This document shows, one piece after another, positions 1 to 6,021 of a stretch of DNA of 15,980 nucleotides (its first letter is position 1; every line of letters begins with the position of its first letter). The notes under the pieces are model-generated. The model made no database searches. It worked only from the letters and a program-made list of their open reading frames with translations, and was not told the origin of the DNA. The translations under genes and the position numbers were made by a program. Location of the stretch: NCBI GenBank assembly GCA_001801495.1, contig MGXW01000094.1, positions 1-15,980 on the forward strand, in the 5' to 3' direction. This DNA comes from Gammaproteobacteria bacterium RIFCSPHIGHO2_12_FULL_37_34 (GTDB lineage Bacteria; Pseudomonadota; Gammaproteobacteria; DSM-16500).

Positions 1-60
1 AAAAGATTGGAAAAATTTATCAATCTATTCAAAACGCAAAAAGAAGTAATCATTTTCTCT

Positions 61-101
61 GTTTGCCCTTCGAGACGCGCTTCGCGCTCCTCAGGGCAAA
101 C
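61..101. repeat. REP-like palindrome, copy 1
   Basis: A 9-bp perfect outer stem, GTTTGCCCT (61-69) with AGGGCAAAC (93-101), encloses an inner GC-rich hairpin. In the inner hairpin GAG pairs with CTC around a bulged A, then CGCG pairs with CGCG across a CTT loop. GC-rich palindromes of this kind with CCCTTCGAG and CTCAGGG arms resemble the repetitive extragenic palindromes of many proteobacteria. No T-run follows (the next bases are GGGTTTAT), so it is not a canonical intrinsic terminator, although the RNA would fold stably in either direction. Assignment to a named repeat family is inference. Confidence 0.8.
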
Positions 102-119
102 GGGTTTATCATTTTCTCT

Positions 120-160
120 GTTTGCCCTTCGAGACGCGCTTCGCGCTCCTCAGGGCAAAC
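120..160. repeat. REP-like palindrome, copy 2
   Basis: This is an exact copy of the palindrome at 61-101, shifted by 59 bp. Outer arms are 120-128 and 152-160. Because both copies are themselves palindromic, the left arm of one can pair with the right arm of the other, so the pair can form either two small hairpins or one larger structure. That property favours slippage and expansion or loss of units. Confidence 0.8.
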
Positions 161-198
161 GGGTTTATCTTTGTAGTGTGGGTGCTGAAGTCAGGAGG

Positions 199-247
199 AA
201 AATAAAAAATAAAAACCATTTGCGCCTGCTTGATTGCATCGTATAAA
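199..247 (+). promoter_or_regulatory. Probable sigma-70 promoter for tpiA
   Basis: A TATAAA -10 hexamer (242-247, five of six consensus bases) lies 16 bp downstream of TTGCGC (220-225, three of six). An almost pure A/T tract at 199-215 sits directly upstream of the -35, as an UP element would. The predicted start site, near 254, lies upstream of the GTG start at 276 and its Shine-Dalgarno, giving a leader of about 20 nt. It may drive tpiA, secG, the tRNA and nuo together, since I see no terminator between them. The -35 match is weak, so this is a prediction only. Confidence 0.45.
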
Positions 248-262
248 ATTCCATAAAATCAT

Positions 263-267
263 TAAGG
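263..267 (+). promoter_or_regulatory. Ribosome binding site fixing the tpiA GTG start
   Basis: TAAGG at 263-267 ends 8 nt before GTG 276. No comparable purine-rich site precedes the in-frame TTG at 234, which would also lie upstream of the predicted transcription start. This site therefore favours GTG 276. Confidence 0.7.
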
Positions 268-275
268 CTATTTTT

Positions 276-1034
276 GTGCGCAAACGCTTGATTGCAGGCA
301 ATTGGAAAATGCATGGCTCGGTGAGCCAAGTGAAATCATTAATTACAGGTATTCAACAAGGCGCTCAATCTTATTCAACTATCGACATCTTAGTGCTACC
401 TACTTTTGTTCATTTATCGCTTGTTCATGATTTGCTACAATCTACCGCTATTAAACTGGGTGCACAAGATCTTTATCCAGGTGCACAAGGTGCCTTTACT
501 GGCGCGGTGTCTGGCCCCATGTTAATAGACATAGGTTGTCAATATGTACTTATTGGCCATTCTGAACGCCGTACTATTTTTCATGAAAATCTTGATTTAG
601 TTGCAGCGAAATTCAAAGCAGCTATTTCTGCTCAGTTATTTCCAATTTTATGTGTGGGTGAAACTAACGATGAGCGCAAGCAAGGCGAAACAGAAGCAAT
701 CATCGAAGAACAACTTGAATCTGTTATTCGATTAGTTGGTATTCATGCGTTTCAACACGCTATTATTGCGTATGAACCAGTGTGGGCAATTGGTACGGGG
801 TTAACCGCTACACCTGAACAAGCACAAGCGGTTCATGCGTTTATCCGAAAACTTATAGCAAACAATCAGGTTGATATTGCAAAGACAATTCGTATACTTT
901 ACGGCGGCAGTGTAAAAGCGGATAATGCTCGTGCGCTATTTGCTATGCCAGATATTGATGGCGGCTTGATTGGCGGCGCATCTTTAGACGCGAACCAATT
1001 TTTGAATATTTGCGAGGCATCATGTACCAAATAG
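276..1034 (+). CDS. tpiA: Triose-phosphate isomerase
   Basis: Interconverts dihydroxyacetone phosphate and glyceraldehyde 3-phosphate in glycolysis and gluconeogenesis; cytosolic. Started at GTG 276, the protein is 252 residues, the normal family length. Landmarks then fall at the textbook positions: NWKMHG with catalytic Lys11, the electrophile His95 in IGHSERR, and the catalytic base Glu167 in AYEPVWAIGTG. The phosphate-gripping segments YGGSVKADNA and GGLIGGASL follow near the C-terminus. The frame is open upstream to a TTG at 234, but the extra residues are unlike the family. The last 13 bases overlap secG, so the two are almost certainly cotranscribed and perhaps translationally coupled. 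Nothing is missing or broken. A tpiA-secG pair is common in gammaproteobacteria such as Pseudomonas and Legionella. Confidence 0.97.
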   Translation: MRKRLIAGNWKMHGSVSQVKSLITGIQQGAQSYSTIDILVLPTFVHLSLVHDLLQSTAIKLGAQDLYPGAQGAFTGAVSGPMLIDIGCQYVLIGHSERRTIFHENLDLVAAKFKAAISAQLFPILCVGETNDERKQGETEAIIEEQLESVIRLVGIHAFQHAIIAYEPVWAIGTGLTATPEQAQAVHAFIRKLIANNQVDIAKTIRILYGGSVKADNARALFAMPDIDGGLIGGASLDANQFLNICEASCTK

Positions 1035-1357
1035 TCATGTTTTTTCATATACTTACAGCTGCTCTTCTGGTGGCTTTGGTGTTGGTACAACAAGGCAAAG
1101 GGGCAACACTTGGCGCTGCATTTGGTAGTGGTGCATCACAAACGGTTTTTGGTAGTCGCGGGTCGGGTTCTTTTTTATTCAGAATTACAATGGGATTAAT
1201 CGCTATTTTTTTTGTTACTAGTCTTGCTTTAAATTATTTGTCAACTACTGCTTATAAGCAGGTCAAGGTCATTACATTGCCGGCTATTCCCTTGCAGCAG
1301 CAGCAGAACACAAGTACTAATGCGATGACGCCTGGGCAGATACCAGTGCCTAGATAG
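1022..1357 (+). CDS. secG: Protein translocase subunit SecG
   Basis: Inner-membrane subunit of the SecYEG channel that assists SecA-driven export. The protein is 111 residues starting at ATG 1022 (MYQIV, the usual SecG opening). A TTG four codons upstream is in frame, but GAGG at 1014-1017 and the family N-terminus favour the ATG. Two membrane segments lie at about residues 3-23 and 52-72. Between them is the SecG signature: LVQQGKGA (21-28), then GSGAS and FGSRGSGSF (35-51). The tail, residues 73-111, is poorly conserved, with four consecutive Gln from a CAG tract, then Thr/Asn/Pro-rich sequence, as is common in SecG. It overlaps the end of tpiA and is followed after 18 bp by a tRNA-Leu gene, matching the secG-leuU linkage of Escherichia coli. 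Confidence 0.96.
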   Translation: MYQIVMFFHILTAALLVALVLVQQGKGATLGAAFGSGASQTVFGSRGSGSFLFRITMGLIAIFFVTSLALNYLSTTAYKQVKVITLPAIPLQQQQNTSTNAMTPGQIPVPR

Positions 1358-1375
1358 AAGGATGAATGAAAAAAA

Positions 1376-1457
1376 GCCGACGTGGTGGAATTGGTAGACA
1401 CGCTACTTTGAGGTGGTAGTGGCGCAAGCTGTGACGGTTCGAGTCCGTCCGTCGGCA
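1376..1457 (+). tRNA. leuU: tRNA-Leu (anticodon GAG)
   Basis: A class II tRNA cloverleaf can be drawn by hand. The acceptor stem GCCGACG (1376-1382) pairs perfectly with CGTCGGC (1450-1456), with discriminator A at 1457. The anticodon stem CTACT (1403-1407) pairs with GGTAG (1415-1419) around TTGAGGT, giving anticodon GAG (1410-1412), which reads CUC and CUU. The long variable arm (1420-1432) has a GCAA tetraloop. The T stem GACGG/CCGTC encloses TTCGAGT. It closely resembles E. coli leuU, which also follows secG. The 3' CCA is not encoded: after A1457 comes TAAC, so CCA must be added by tRNA nucleotidyltransferase. With no terminator on either side it is probably cut from a longer mRNA. Confidence 0.97.
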
Positions 1458-1486
1458 TAACTAGTCTTAAGAAGGAGAAAAACGAG

Positions 1487-1843
1487 GTGTTAGAGAATTA
1501 TTTACCCGTCCTCATTTTTATTATTATTGGTATGGCTATTGGCATCATTGCTCCTCTTTTAGGTTATCTACTTAGTCCAAAACATCCTGATTCTGAAAAG
1601 CTTTCAACTTATGAATGCGGCTTTGAAGCATTTAGCGATGCTCGAGCACCATTTGATGTACGCTTTTACCTCGTTGCTATCCTTTTCATTATTTTTGATT
1701 TAGAAACAGCCTTTCTTATTCCATGGGCAGTAGTATTTCGCCAAATTGGTTGGTTTGGCATGATTACCATGGGTATTTTTTTAGGCTTACTCACGATAGG
1801 CTTTATCTATGAGTGGAAAAAGGGAGCGTTGGAATGGGAATAA
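1487..1843 (+). CDS. nuoA: NADH-quinone oxidoreductase subunit A
   Basis: Small membrane subunit of complex I at the junction between the peripheral and membrane arms, near the quinone site. The protein is 118 residues, close to family size. Three membrane helices lie at about residues 6-28, 60-82 and 89-108. The loop after helix 1 carries the conserved YECGFE (42-47), the flexible loop with the Cys that becomes exposed in the deactive mitochondrial enzyme. Helix 2 carries FDLETAF with the buried acidic pair Asp71 and Glu73. The C-terminus ends in YEWKKGALEW. The start is GTG 1487, supported by AAGGAG at 1472-1477 with 9-nt spacing. It is the first nuo gene, 29 bp after the tRNA, and overlaps nuoB by 10 bp. 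Confidence 0.97.
   Translation: MLENYLPVLIFIIIGMAIGIIAPLLGYLLSPKHPDSEKLSTYECGFEAFSDARAPFDVRFYLVAILFIIFDLETAFLIPWAVVFRQIGWFGMITMGIFLGLLTIGFIYEWKKGALEWE
1821..1826 (+). promoter_or_regulatory. Ribosome binding site fixing the nuoB start
   Basis: AGGGAG inside the end of nuoA lies 7 nt before ATG 1834. An in-frame GTG at 1813 is upstream of this site, so the ATG is the better nuoB start. The placement also couples nuoB initiation to ribosomes finishing nuoA. Confidence 0.65.
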
Positions 1844-2310
1844 GTGAGTTATTAAAGCCCGGTTTTTATGTAACTTCCATGGAAAATGTATTCAATTGGG
1901 CACGTTCTAGTTCCTTGTGGCCGATGTCATTTGGCCTTGCTTGTTGCGCAGTTGAAATGATGCATTCTGCAGCTTCTCGTTACGACTTAGATCGATTTGG
2001 CGTTCTTTTCAGACCAAGCCCCAGGCAATCTGATCTCATGATTGTTGCTGGAACCTTGTGTAATAAAATGGCTCCGGCTTTGCGTAAGGTTTATGATCAA
2101 ATGCCCGAACCGCGTTGGGTGATTTCTATGGGATCGTGTGCAAACGGTGGTGGTTATTATCACTATTCTTATTCTGTGGTACGCGGTTGTGATCGTATTG
2201 TTCCGGTTGATATTTATGTTCCAGGTTGTCCGCCAACAGCGGAGGCGTTAATGTATGGTGTCATTCAATTACAAAATAAAATTCGTCGTCATAAAACAAT
2301 AGAACGTTAA
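1834..2310 (+). CDS. nuoB: NADH-quinone oxidoreductase subunit B
   Basis: PSST-type subunit of the complex I connecting arm. It holds the terminal [4Fe-4S] cluster N2, which reduces quinone at the interface with NuoD. From ATG 1834 it is 158 residues, the normal length. N2 ligands are visible: the tandem Cys37-Cys38 in GLACCAVEMM, Cys102 in MGSCANGGGYY, and Cys132 in YVPGCPPTAEAL. The N-terminal part contains SMENVFNWARSSSLWP. The in-frame GTG at 1813 would add seven residues from the nuoA overlap and is less likely. The stop is 10 bp before nuoC. Confidence 0.97.
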   Translation: MGISELLKPGFYVTSMENVFNWARSSSLWPMSFGLACCAVEMMHSAASRYDLDRFGVLFRPSPRQSDLMIVAGTLCNKMAPALRKVYDQMPEPRWVISMGSCANGGGYYHYSYSVVRGCDRIVPVDIYVPGCPPTAEALMYGVIQLQNKIRRHKTIER

Positions 2311-2320
2311 GGACACAAGC

Positions 2321-2989
2321 ATGGATGTTCATACTTTATCCACCCATATTCATTCGCGTTATGCGATGTGGATAATCACATCTAAAATAGAGTGTGATGA
2401 ATTGACAATTGAAGTCAAACCTGACTATTTATTCACTCTGTGTCAACAATTACGTGATGATACTGATCTTGATTTTAAATTATTAATTGATGTTTGTGGT
2501 GTGGATTATCTGCATTATGGATTAGCTGACTGGGAAACAGAATCAACAACCGCAACTGGTTTTGGACGTGGTGTGATTGCGCAAAGAGCAGCAGATGCAT
2601 CTACCTGCTTGCATCGTTTTGCAGTGGTTTATCATTTACTTTCACTCACATGCAATCATCGTTTACGATTACGCGTTAATCTTTCTAAAGATGCTGAGCC
2701 CATTGTGGATTCGGTGATGCCATTATGGGCGGCTGCCAATTGGTTTGAACGAGAAGTATTTGATCTCTTCGGTATTTTATTCCGCTCGCATCCTGATTTA
2801 CGGCGTCTACTCACGGATTATGGGTTTATTGGCCACCCTTTCCGTAAAGATTTTCCACTAATAGGCAATGTTGAAGCACGTTATGACGCTGCTTTAAAGC
2901 GTGTTATTTATGAGCCAGTTAGTATTCAACCTCGTATTTTAGAACCTAAAGTGATTCGACAGGATAGTCGATACGAGAAGCCGCAATGA
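2321..2989 (+). CDS. nuoC: NADH-quinone oxidoreductase subunit C (30 kDa type)
   Basis: Hydrophilic 30-kDa-type subunit packed against NuoD in the connecting arm; it carries no cofactor. The protein is 222 residues. The 30-kDa signature fills residues 143-180, reading FEREVFDLFGI, then HPDLRRLLTDYGF and GHPFRKDFPL. The N-terminal alpha/beta domain includes LLIDVCGVDYL (55-65) and HRFAVVYHLLSL (98-109). ATG 2321 is preceded by AAGGA at 2309-2313, which overlaps the nuoB stop. The stop overlaps nuoD in an ATGA junction. It is a free-standing gene, unlike the nuoCD fusion of E. coli and other enterobacteria. Confidence 0.97.
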   Translation: MDVHTLSTHIHSRYAMWIITSKIECDELTIEVKPDYLFTLCQQLRDDTDLDFKLLIDVCGVDYLHYGLADWETESTTATGFGRGVIAQRAADASTCLHRFAVVYHLLSLTCNHRLRLRVNLSKDAEPIVDSVMPLWAAANWFEREVFDLFGILFRSHPDLRRLLTDYGFIGHPFRKDFPLIGNVEARYDAALKRVIYEPVSIQPRILEPKVIRQDSRYEKPQ

Positions 2990-4248
2990 ACGATACTCCT
3001 CTCATTCACAATTACGTATTTAATTTTGGTCCGCAACATCCTGCAGCGCATGGTGTGTTGCGTTTGATATTAGAAGTGGATGGCGAAACAGTTGTGCGTG
3101 CAGATCCACATGTTGGCTTGTTACATCGTGCTACCGAAAAACTAGCAGAAAGCAAGCCATTTAACCACACCATTGGATACATGGATAGATTAGATTATGT
3201 TTCCATGATGTGTAACGAACATAGTTATGTGCTCGCTATCGAAAAATTATTGGGTATTACTCCTCCCATTCGTGCGCAATATATTCGTGTCATGTTTGAT
3301 GAGATAACGCGCATTCTCAATCATTTATTATGGTTAGCAGCGCACAGTTTAGATAATGGTGGCATGGCTGTATTTCTTTATTGTTTTCGTGAACGAGAAG
3401 ATTTGCTCGATTGTTATGAGGCAGTATCTGGTGCGCGTATGCATGCTACCTATTATCGACCGGGTGGTGTGTATCGTGATTTACCCGATAACATGCCGCA
3501 ATATTCTCCTTCAAAATGGCATAACGCAAAAGATGTGGCTAAATTAAATAATAATCGCCAAGGATCGTTGCTTGATTTTATTTGGGATTTTACTGAACGC
3601 TTTCCGCACTATATGGATGAATACGAAAATCTATTAACGAATAATCGCATTTGGAAACAACGCACAGTAAATATTGGTGTCATTTCGCCTGAACGGGCGA
3701 TTGCACTTGGCTTTACTGGCCCGATGTTGCGTGGTTCGGGGGTGGCGTGGGATTTACGTAAGAAGCAGCCTTATGAAGTGTATGATTGTATGGATTTTGA
3801 TATTCCTGTGGGTGTGAATGGCGATTGTTATGATCGTTATTTAGTAAGAATGCATGAAATGCGACAATCGAATGGCATCATTCGTCAATGCGTAGAATGG
3901 CTACGAAAAAATCCAGGCCCTGTGATGATTGATGATTATAAAGTAGCGATGCCATCACGTGTTGAAATGAAGATGAGCATGGAAGCACTGATTCATCATT
4001 TTAAAAATATGACAGAAGGTTATATTGTGCCTAAAGGCGAAGTATACGCTGCTATTGAACATCCTAAAGGCGAATTTGGTGTGTATTTAATTTCAGATGG
4101 TGCCAATAAACCATATCGATTAAAAATTCGTGCTGCTGGGTTTCCGCATTTAGCGGGTTTAAATGAGCTTGTACGCGGACACATGATTGCAGATGTTGTT
4201 TCGGTGTTATCCAGTTTAGATATCGTATTTGGTGAGATTGATCGCTAA
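2986..4248 (+). CDS. nuoD: NADH-quinone oxidoreductase subunit D (49 kDa type)
   Basis: The 49-kDa-type subunit, related to the large subunit of NiFe hydrogenases, forms most of the quinone-binding pocket facing cluster N2. It has 420 residues, a usual length. GPQHPAAHGVLRL (15-27) carries His22, and MDRLDYVSMMCNEHSY (66-81) carries Tyr71. They have the same 49-residue spacing as the quinone-binding His38 and Tyr87 of Thermus Nqo4. GLLHRATEKL (44-53) and the C-terminal DIVFGEIDR are further family marks. The hydrogenase-type NiFe ligands are absent, as expected. ATG 2986 overlaps the nuoC stop by 4 bp, with GAGAAG at 2975-2980. The TAA shares one base with the nuoE ATG. Confidence 0.98.
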   Translation: MNDTPLIHNYVFNFGPQHPAAHGVLRLILEVDGETVVRADPHVGLLHRATEKLAESKPFNHTIGYMDRLDYVSMMCNEHSYVLAIEKLLGITPPIRAQYIRVMFDEITRILNHLLWLAAHSLDNGGMAVFLYCFREREDLLDCYEAVSGARMHATYYRPGGVYRDLPDNMPQYSPSKWHNAKDVAKLNNNRQGSLLDFIWDFTERFPHYMDEYENLLTNNRIWKQRTVNIGVISPERAIALGFTGPMLRGSGVAWDLRKKQPYEVYDCMDFDIPVGVNGDCYDRYLVRMHEMRQSNGIIRQCVEWLRKNPGPVMIDDYKVAMPSRVEMKMSMEALIHHFKNMTEGYIVPKGEVYAAIEHPKGEFGVYLISDGANKPYRLKIRAAGFPHLAGLNELVRGHMIADVVSVLSSLDIVFGEIDR

Positions 4249-4751
4249 TGACTAACCCTACCACTATACAATTGTCAGCTGCTGTTTGTGAACGCATTGA
4301 TCAATGGATTTTGCGTTACCCAGCAGAACAAAAACGCTCGGGTGTGTTTGAAGCGCTACGTTTGGTGCAAGAAGAAAATGGCGGATCACTAACAGTGCCA
4401 CTCATGGATGCGGTCGCTGATTATTTAGCCATGCCAAAAATTGCAGTATATGAAATTGCTACATTTTATACTATGTATCATTTAAATCCTGTTGGTCGGC
4501 ATGTTATTTATCTGTGCACTAATATTTCTTGCATGCTAAATGGTTCAGAAAACATACTTGAACATTTAAAAAAACGCTTGGGCATTACACTCAATGAAAC
4601 GACAGCAGATGGTCAATTTACTTTAAAAGAAGTGGAATGTTTAGGTGCGTGTGTGGCGCCGCCTGTTTGTCAAATTGGTAAACGTTATTATGAACATTTA
4701 ACACCTGAAAAAATAGATCAAGTTTTGCAGGAGTTAGGCAATGGCAAATGA
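4248..4751 (+). CDS. nuoE: NADH-quinone oxidoreductase subunit E (24 kDa type)
   Basis: The 24-kDa-type subunit of the NADH-oxidising module, with an N-terminal helical bundle and a thioredoxin-like [2Fe-2S] domain. The protein is 167 residues. The N1a ligands are all present: Cys90 and Cys95 (CTNISC, a CX4C), then Cys131 and Cys135 (CLGAC, a CX3C). The conserved YEIATFYTMYHL occupies 68-79. The start codon shares its A with the nuoD TAA. GGTGAG at 4231-4236 is the likely ribosome site, a little far at 11 nt. The 3' end overlaps nuoF by 11 bp, and the nuoF ribosome site lies inside nuoE. Confidence 0.97.
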   Translation: MTNPTTIQLSAAVCERIDQWILRYPAEQKRSGVFEALRLVQEENGGSLTVPLMDAVADYLAMPKIAVYEIATFYTMYHLNPVGRHVIYLCTNISCMLNGSENILEHLKKRLGITLNETTADGQFTLKEVECLGACVAPPVCQIGKRYYEHLTPEKIDQVLQELGNGK

Positions 4752-6021
4752 AATTTGTTTTCGCACGCTGCATCTTGATCAGCCATGGACGTTGAAAACT
4801 TATTTGAGTGTGGGTGGTTATGCGCAATGGAAAAAAATTTTGACGGAAAAAATTCCTCCTGAAAAAATAATTGAGGTGGTTAAAACATCTGCATTACGTG
4901 GGCGCGGGGGTGCTGGGTTTCCAACTGGATTGAAGTGGAGTTTTATTCGCCGCGATATGCCTGGTCAAAAATATGTATTATGTAATTCTGATGAAGGTGA
5001 ACCAGGCACATGCAAAGATCGCGATATTTTGCGATTGAATCCCCATCAACTCATTGAAGGAATGGCAATCGGTGGGTATGCGATGGGCGCAACGGTTGGC
5101 TACAATTATATTCGTGGTGAATATTTTGAACCTTACGAATATTTTGAAGCTGCTTTGAAAGAAGCACGTGAAGCAGGGTGGATTGGTAAGAATTTATTAC
5201 ATTCAGGCATTGATTTTGAATTACATTCGCATTTAGGGGCAGGCGCTTATATTTGTGGTGAAGAAACCGCCATGATGGAATCGTTGGAAGGTAAGAAAGG
5301 ATTCCCGCGTTATAAGCCGCCTTTTCCTGCTGTTCGAGGTATTTATGGTAGACCAACTACCATCAACAACACAGAAACCTATGCTTCTATTCCCATCATT
5401 ATGGAAAAAGGTGCAGATTGGTTTTTAAAATTAGGTAAACCGAATAATGGCGGCTGTAAAATTTTTTCAGTGACAGGCCATGTGAATAAACCTGGTAATT
5501 TTGAAGTGCCACTTGGCACGCCATTTAAAGATTTGTTGGCATTGGCAGGTGGTATGCGTAACAATCGTAAATTAAAAGCAGTTATTCCAGGTGGTTCTTC
5601 CATGCCTGTTTTACCTGCTGATGTGATGATGTCACTCGATATGGATTTTGATTCCATTCAAAAAGCAGGATCGGGCTTGGGTTCAGGTGCAGTGATTGTG
5701 ATGGATGAGACAACCTGTATGGTGCGCGTGTTGGAACGCATTTCAAAATTTTATATGGATGAATCTTGTGGGCAATGTACGCCGTGTCGCGAAGGTACCG
5801 GTTGGTTATATCGTTTGGTGCACGATATTGAACGAGGTCTTGCAACAACTGCTGATTTAGAATCGTTGCGTATTGCTGCTAAAAATATTGAGGGCCGTAC
5901 CATTTGTGCTTTTGGCGAAGCAGCCGCTTGGCCGGTTGGCGGTTGTTTAAACCATTTTTACGATGAATTTTTGTATCATGTGGAGCATGGAAAGTGCTTG
6001 CCAGGTGTGGGGTGTGAATAA
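4741..6021 (+). CDS. nuoF: NADH-quinone oxidoreductase subunit F (51 kDa type, NADH and FMN binding)
   Basis: The 51-kDa-type flavoprotein where NADH is oxidised. It binds FMN and the [4Fe-4S] cluster N3. The protein is 426 residues, a usual length. GRGGAGFPTGLKW (54-66) is the glycine-rich nucleotide and flavin site. NSDEGEPGTCKDRD (82-95) and GAGAYICGEETAMMESLEG (166-184) are further FMN/NADH loops. N3 ligands are Cys343, Cys346 and Cys349 in ESCGQCTPCREG, plus Cys389 in TICAFGEAA. ATG 4741 follows AGGAG (4729-4733) by 7 nt. The TAA shares one base with the nuoG ATG. All catalytic features are intact. Confidence 0.98.
   Translation: MANEICFRTLHLDQPWTLKTYLSVGGYAQWKKILTEKIPPEKIIEVVKTSALRGRGGAGFPTGLKWSFIRRDMPGQKYVLCNSDEGEPGTCKDRDILRLNPHQLIEGMAIGGYAMGATVGYNYIRGEYFEPYEYFEAALKEAREAGWIGKNLLHSGIDFELHSHLGAGAYICGEETAMMESLEGKKGFPRYKPPFPAVRGIYGRPTTINNTETYASIPIIMEKGADWFLKLGKPNNGGCKIFSVTGHVNKPGNFEVPLGTPFKDLLALAGGMRNNRKLKAVIPGGSSMPVLPADVMMSLDMDFDSIQKAGSGLGSGAVIVMDETTCMVRVLERISKFYMDESCGQCTPCREGTGWLYRLVHDIERGLATTADLESLRIAAKNIEGRTICAFGEAAAWPVGGCLNHFYDEFLYHVEHGKCLPGVGCE

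Larger units (their letters stand above)
49..166. repeat. Two perfect tandem copies of a 59-bp unit
   Basis: Bases 49-107 and 108-166 are identical over all 59 positions. After the second copy only the first three bases of a third unit (ATC) match before the sequence diverges. Each unit has an 18-base AT-rich spacer and a 41-base GC-rich palindrome. Perfect identity suggests recent duplication or active conversion. The unit length is not a multiple of three, so any reading frame through the array changes frame between copies, which argues against coding. The block lies about 110 bp upstream of the tpiA start, in the gap between tpiA and whatever precedes it. Confidence 0.95.

Noticed and set aside
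2..49. Possible last codons of an upstream gene ending at TAA 47-49
   Set aside because: One frame is open from the window edge to a stop exactly where the repeat begins, which is tempting (lysine-rich tail). But all three plus frames are open here over too short a stretch to choose, and I do not recognise the peptide.
61..166. The palindromes as a Rho-independent terminator for an upstream gene
   Set aside because: The stems are strong but not followed by a T-run on the plus strand, and the duplicated unit structure fits a REP-like repeat better.
49..166. CRISPR array
   Set aside because: Only two copies exist, the 18-base AT spacer is identical in both, and the repeat is a long palindrome. 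A CRISPR would have different spacers of about 30 bases.
7..246. A 79-codon open frame from TTG 7 at the left edge
   Set aside because: It runs through both 59-bp repeat copies, which it reads in different frames, then through the tpiA promoter. It has no ribosome site and no family resemblance.
1293..1321. Promoter for the tRNA inside the end of secG
   Set aside because: TTGCAG and ACTAAT have 17-bp spacing but match the consensus at only three and four positions, and part of the signal is the CAG tract. Too weak to call.
5051..5848. Minus-strand open frames opposite nuoF, and similar ones opposite tpiA, secG, nuoD, nuoE, nuoG, nuoK and nuoL
   Set aside because: All are antisense shadows of strongly conserved genes, without ribosome sites, promoters or recognisable domains.
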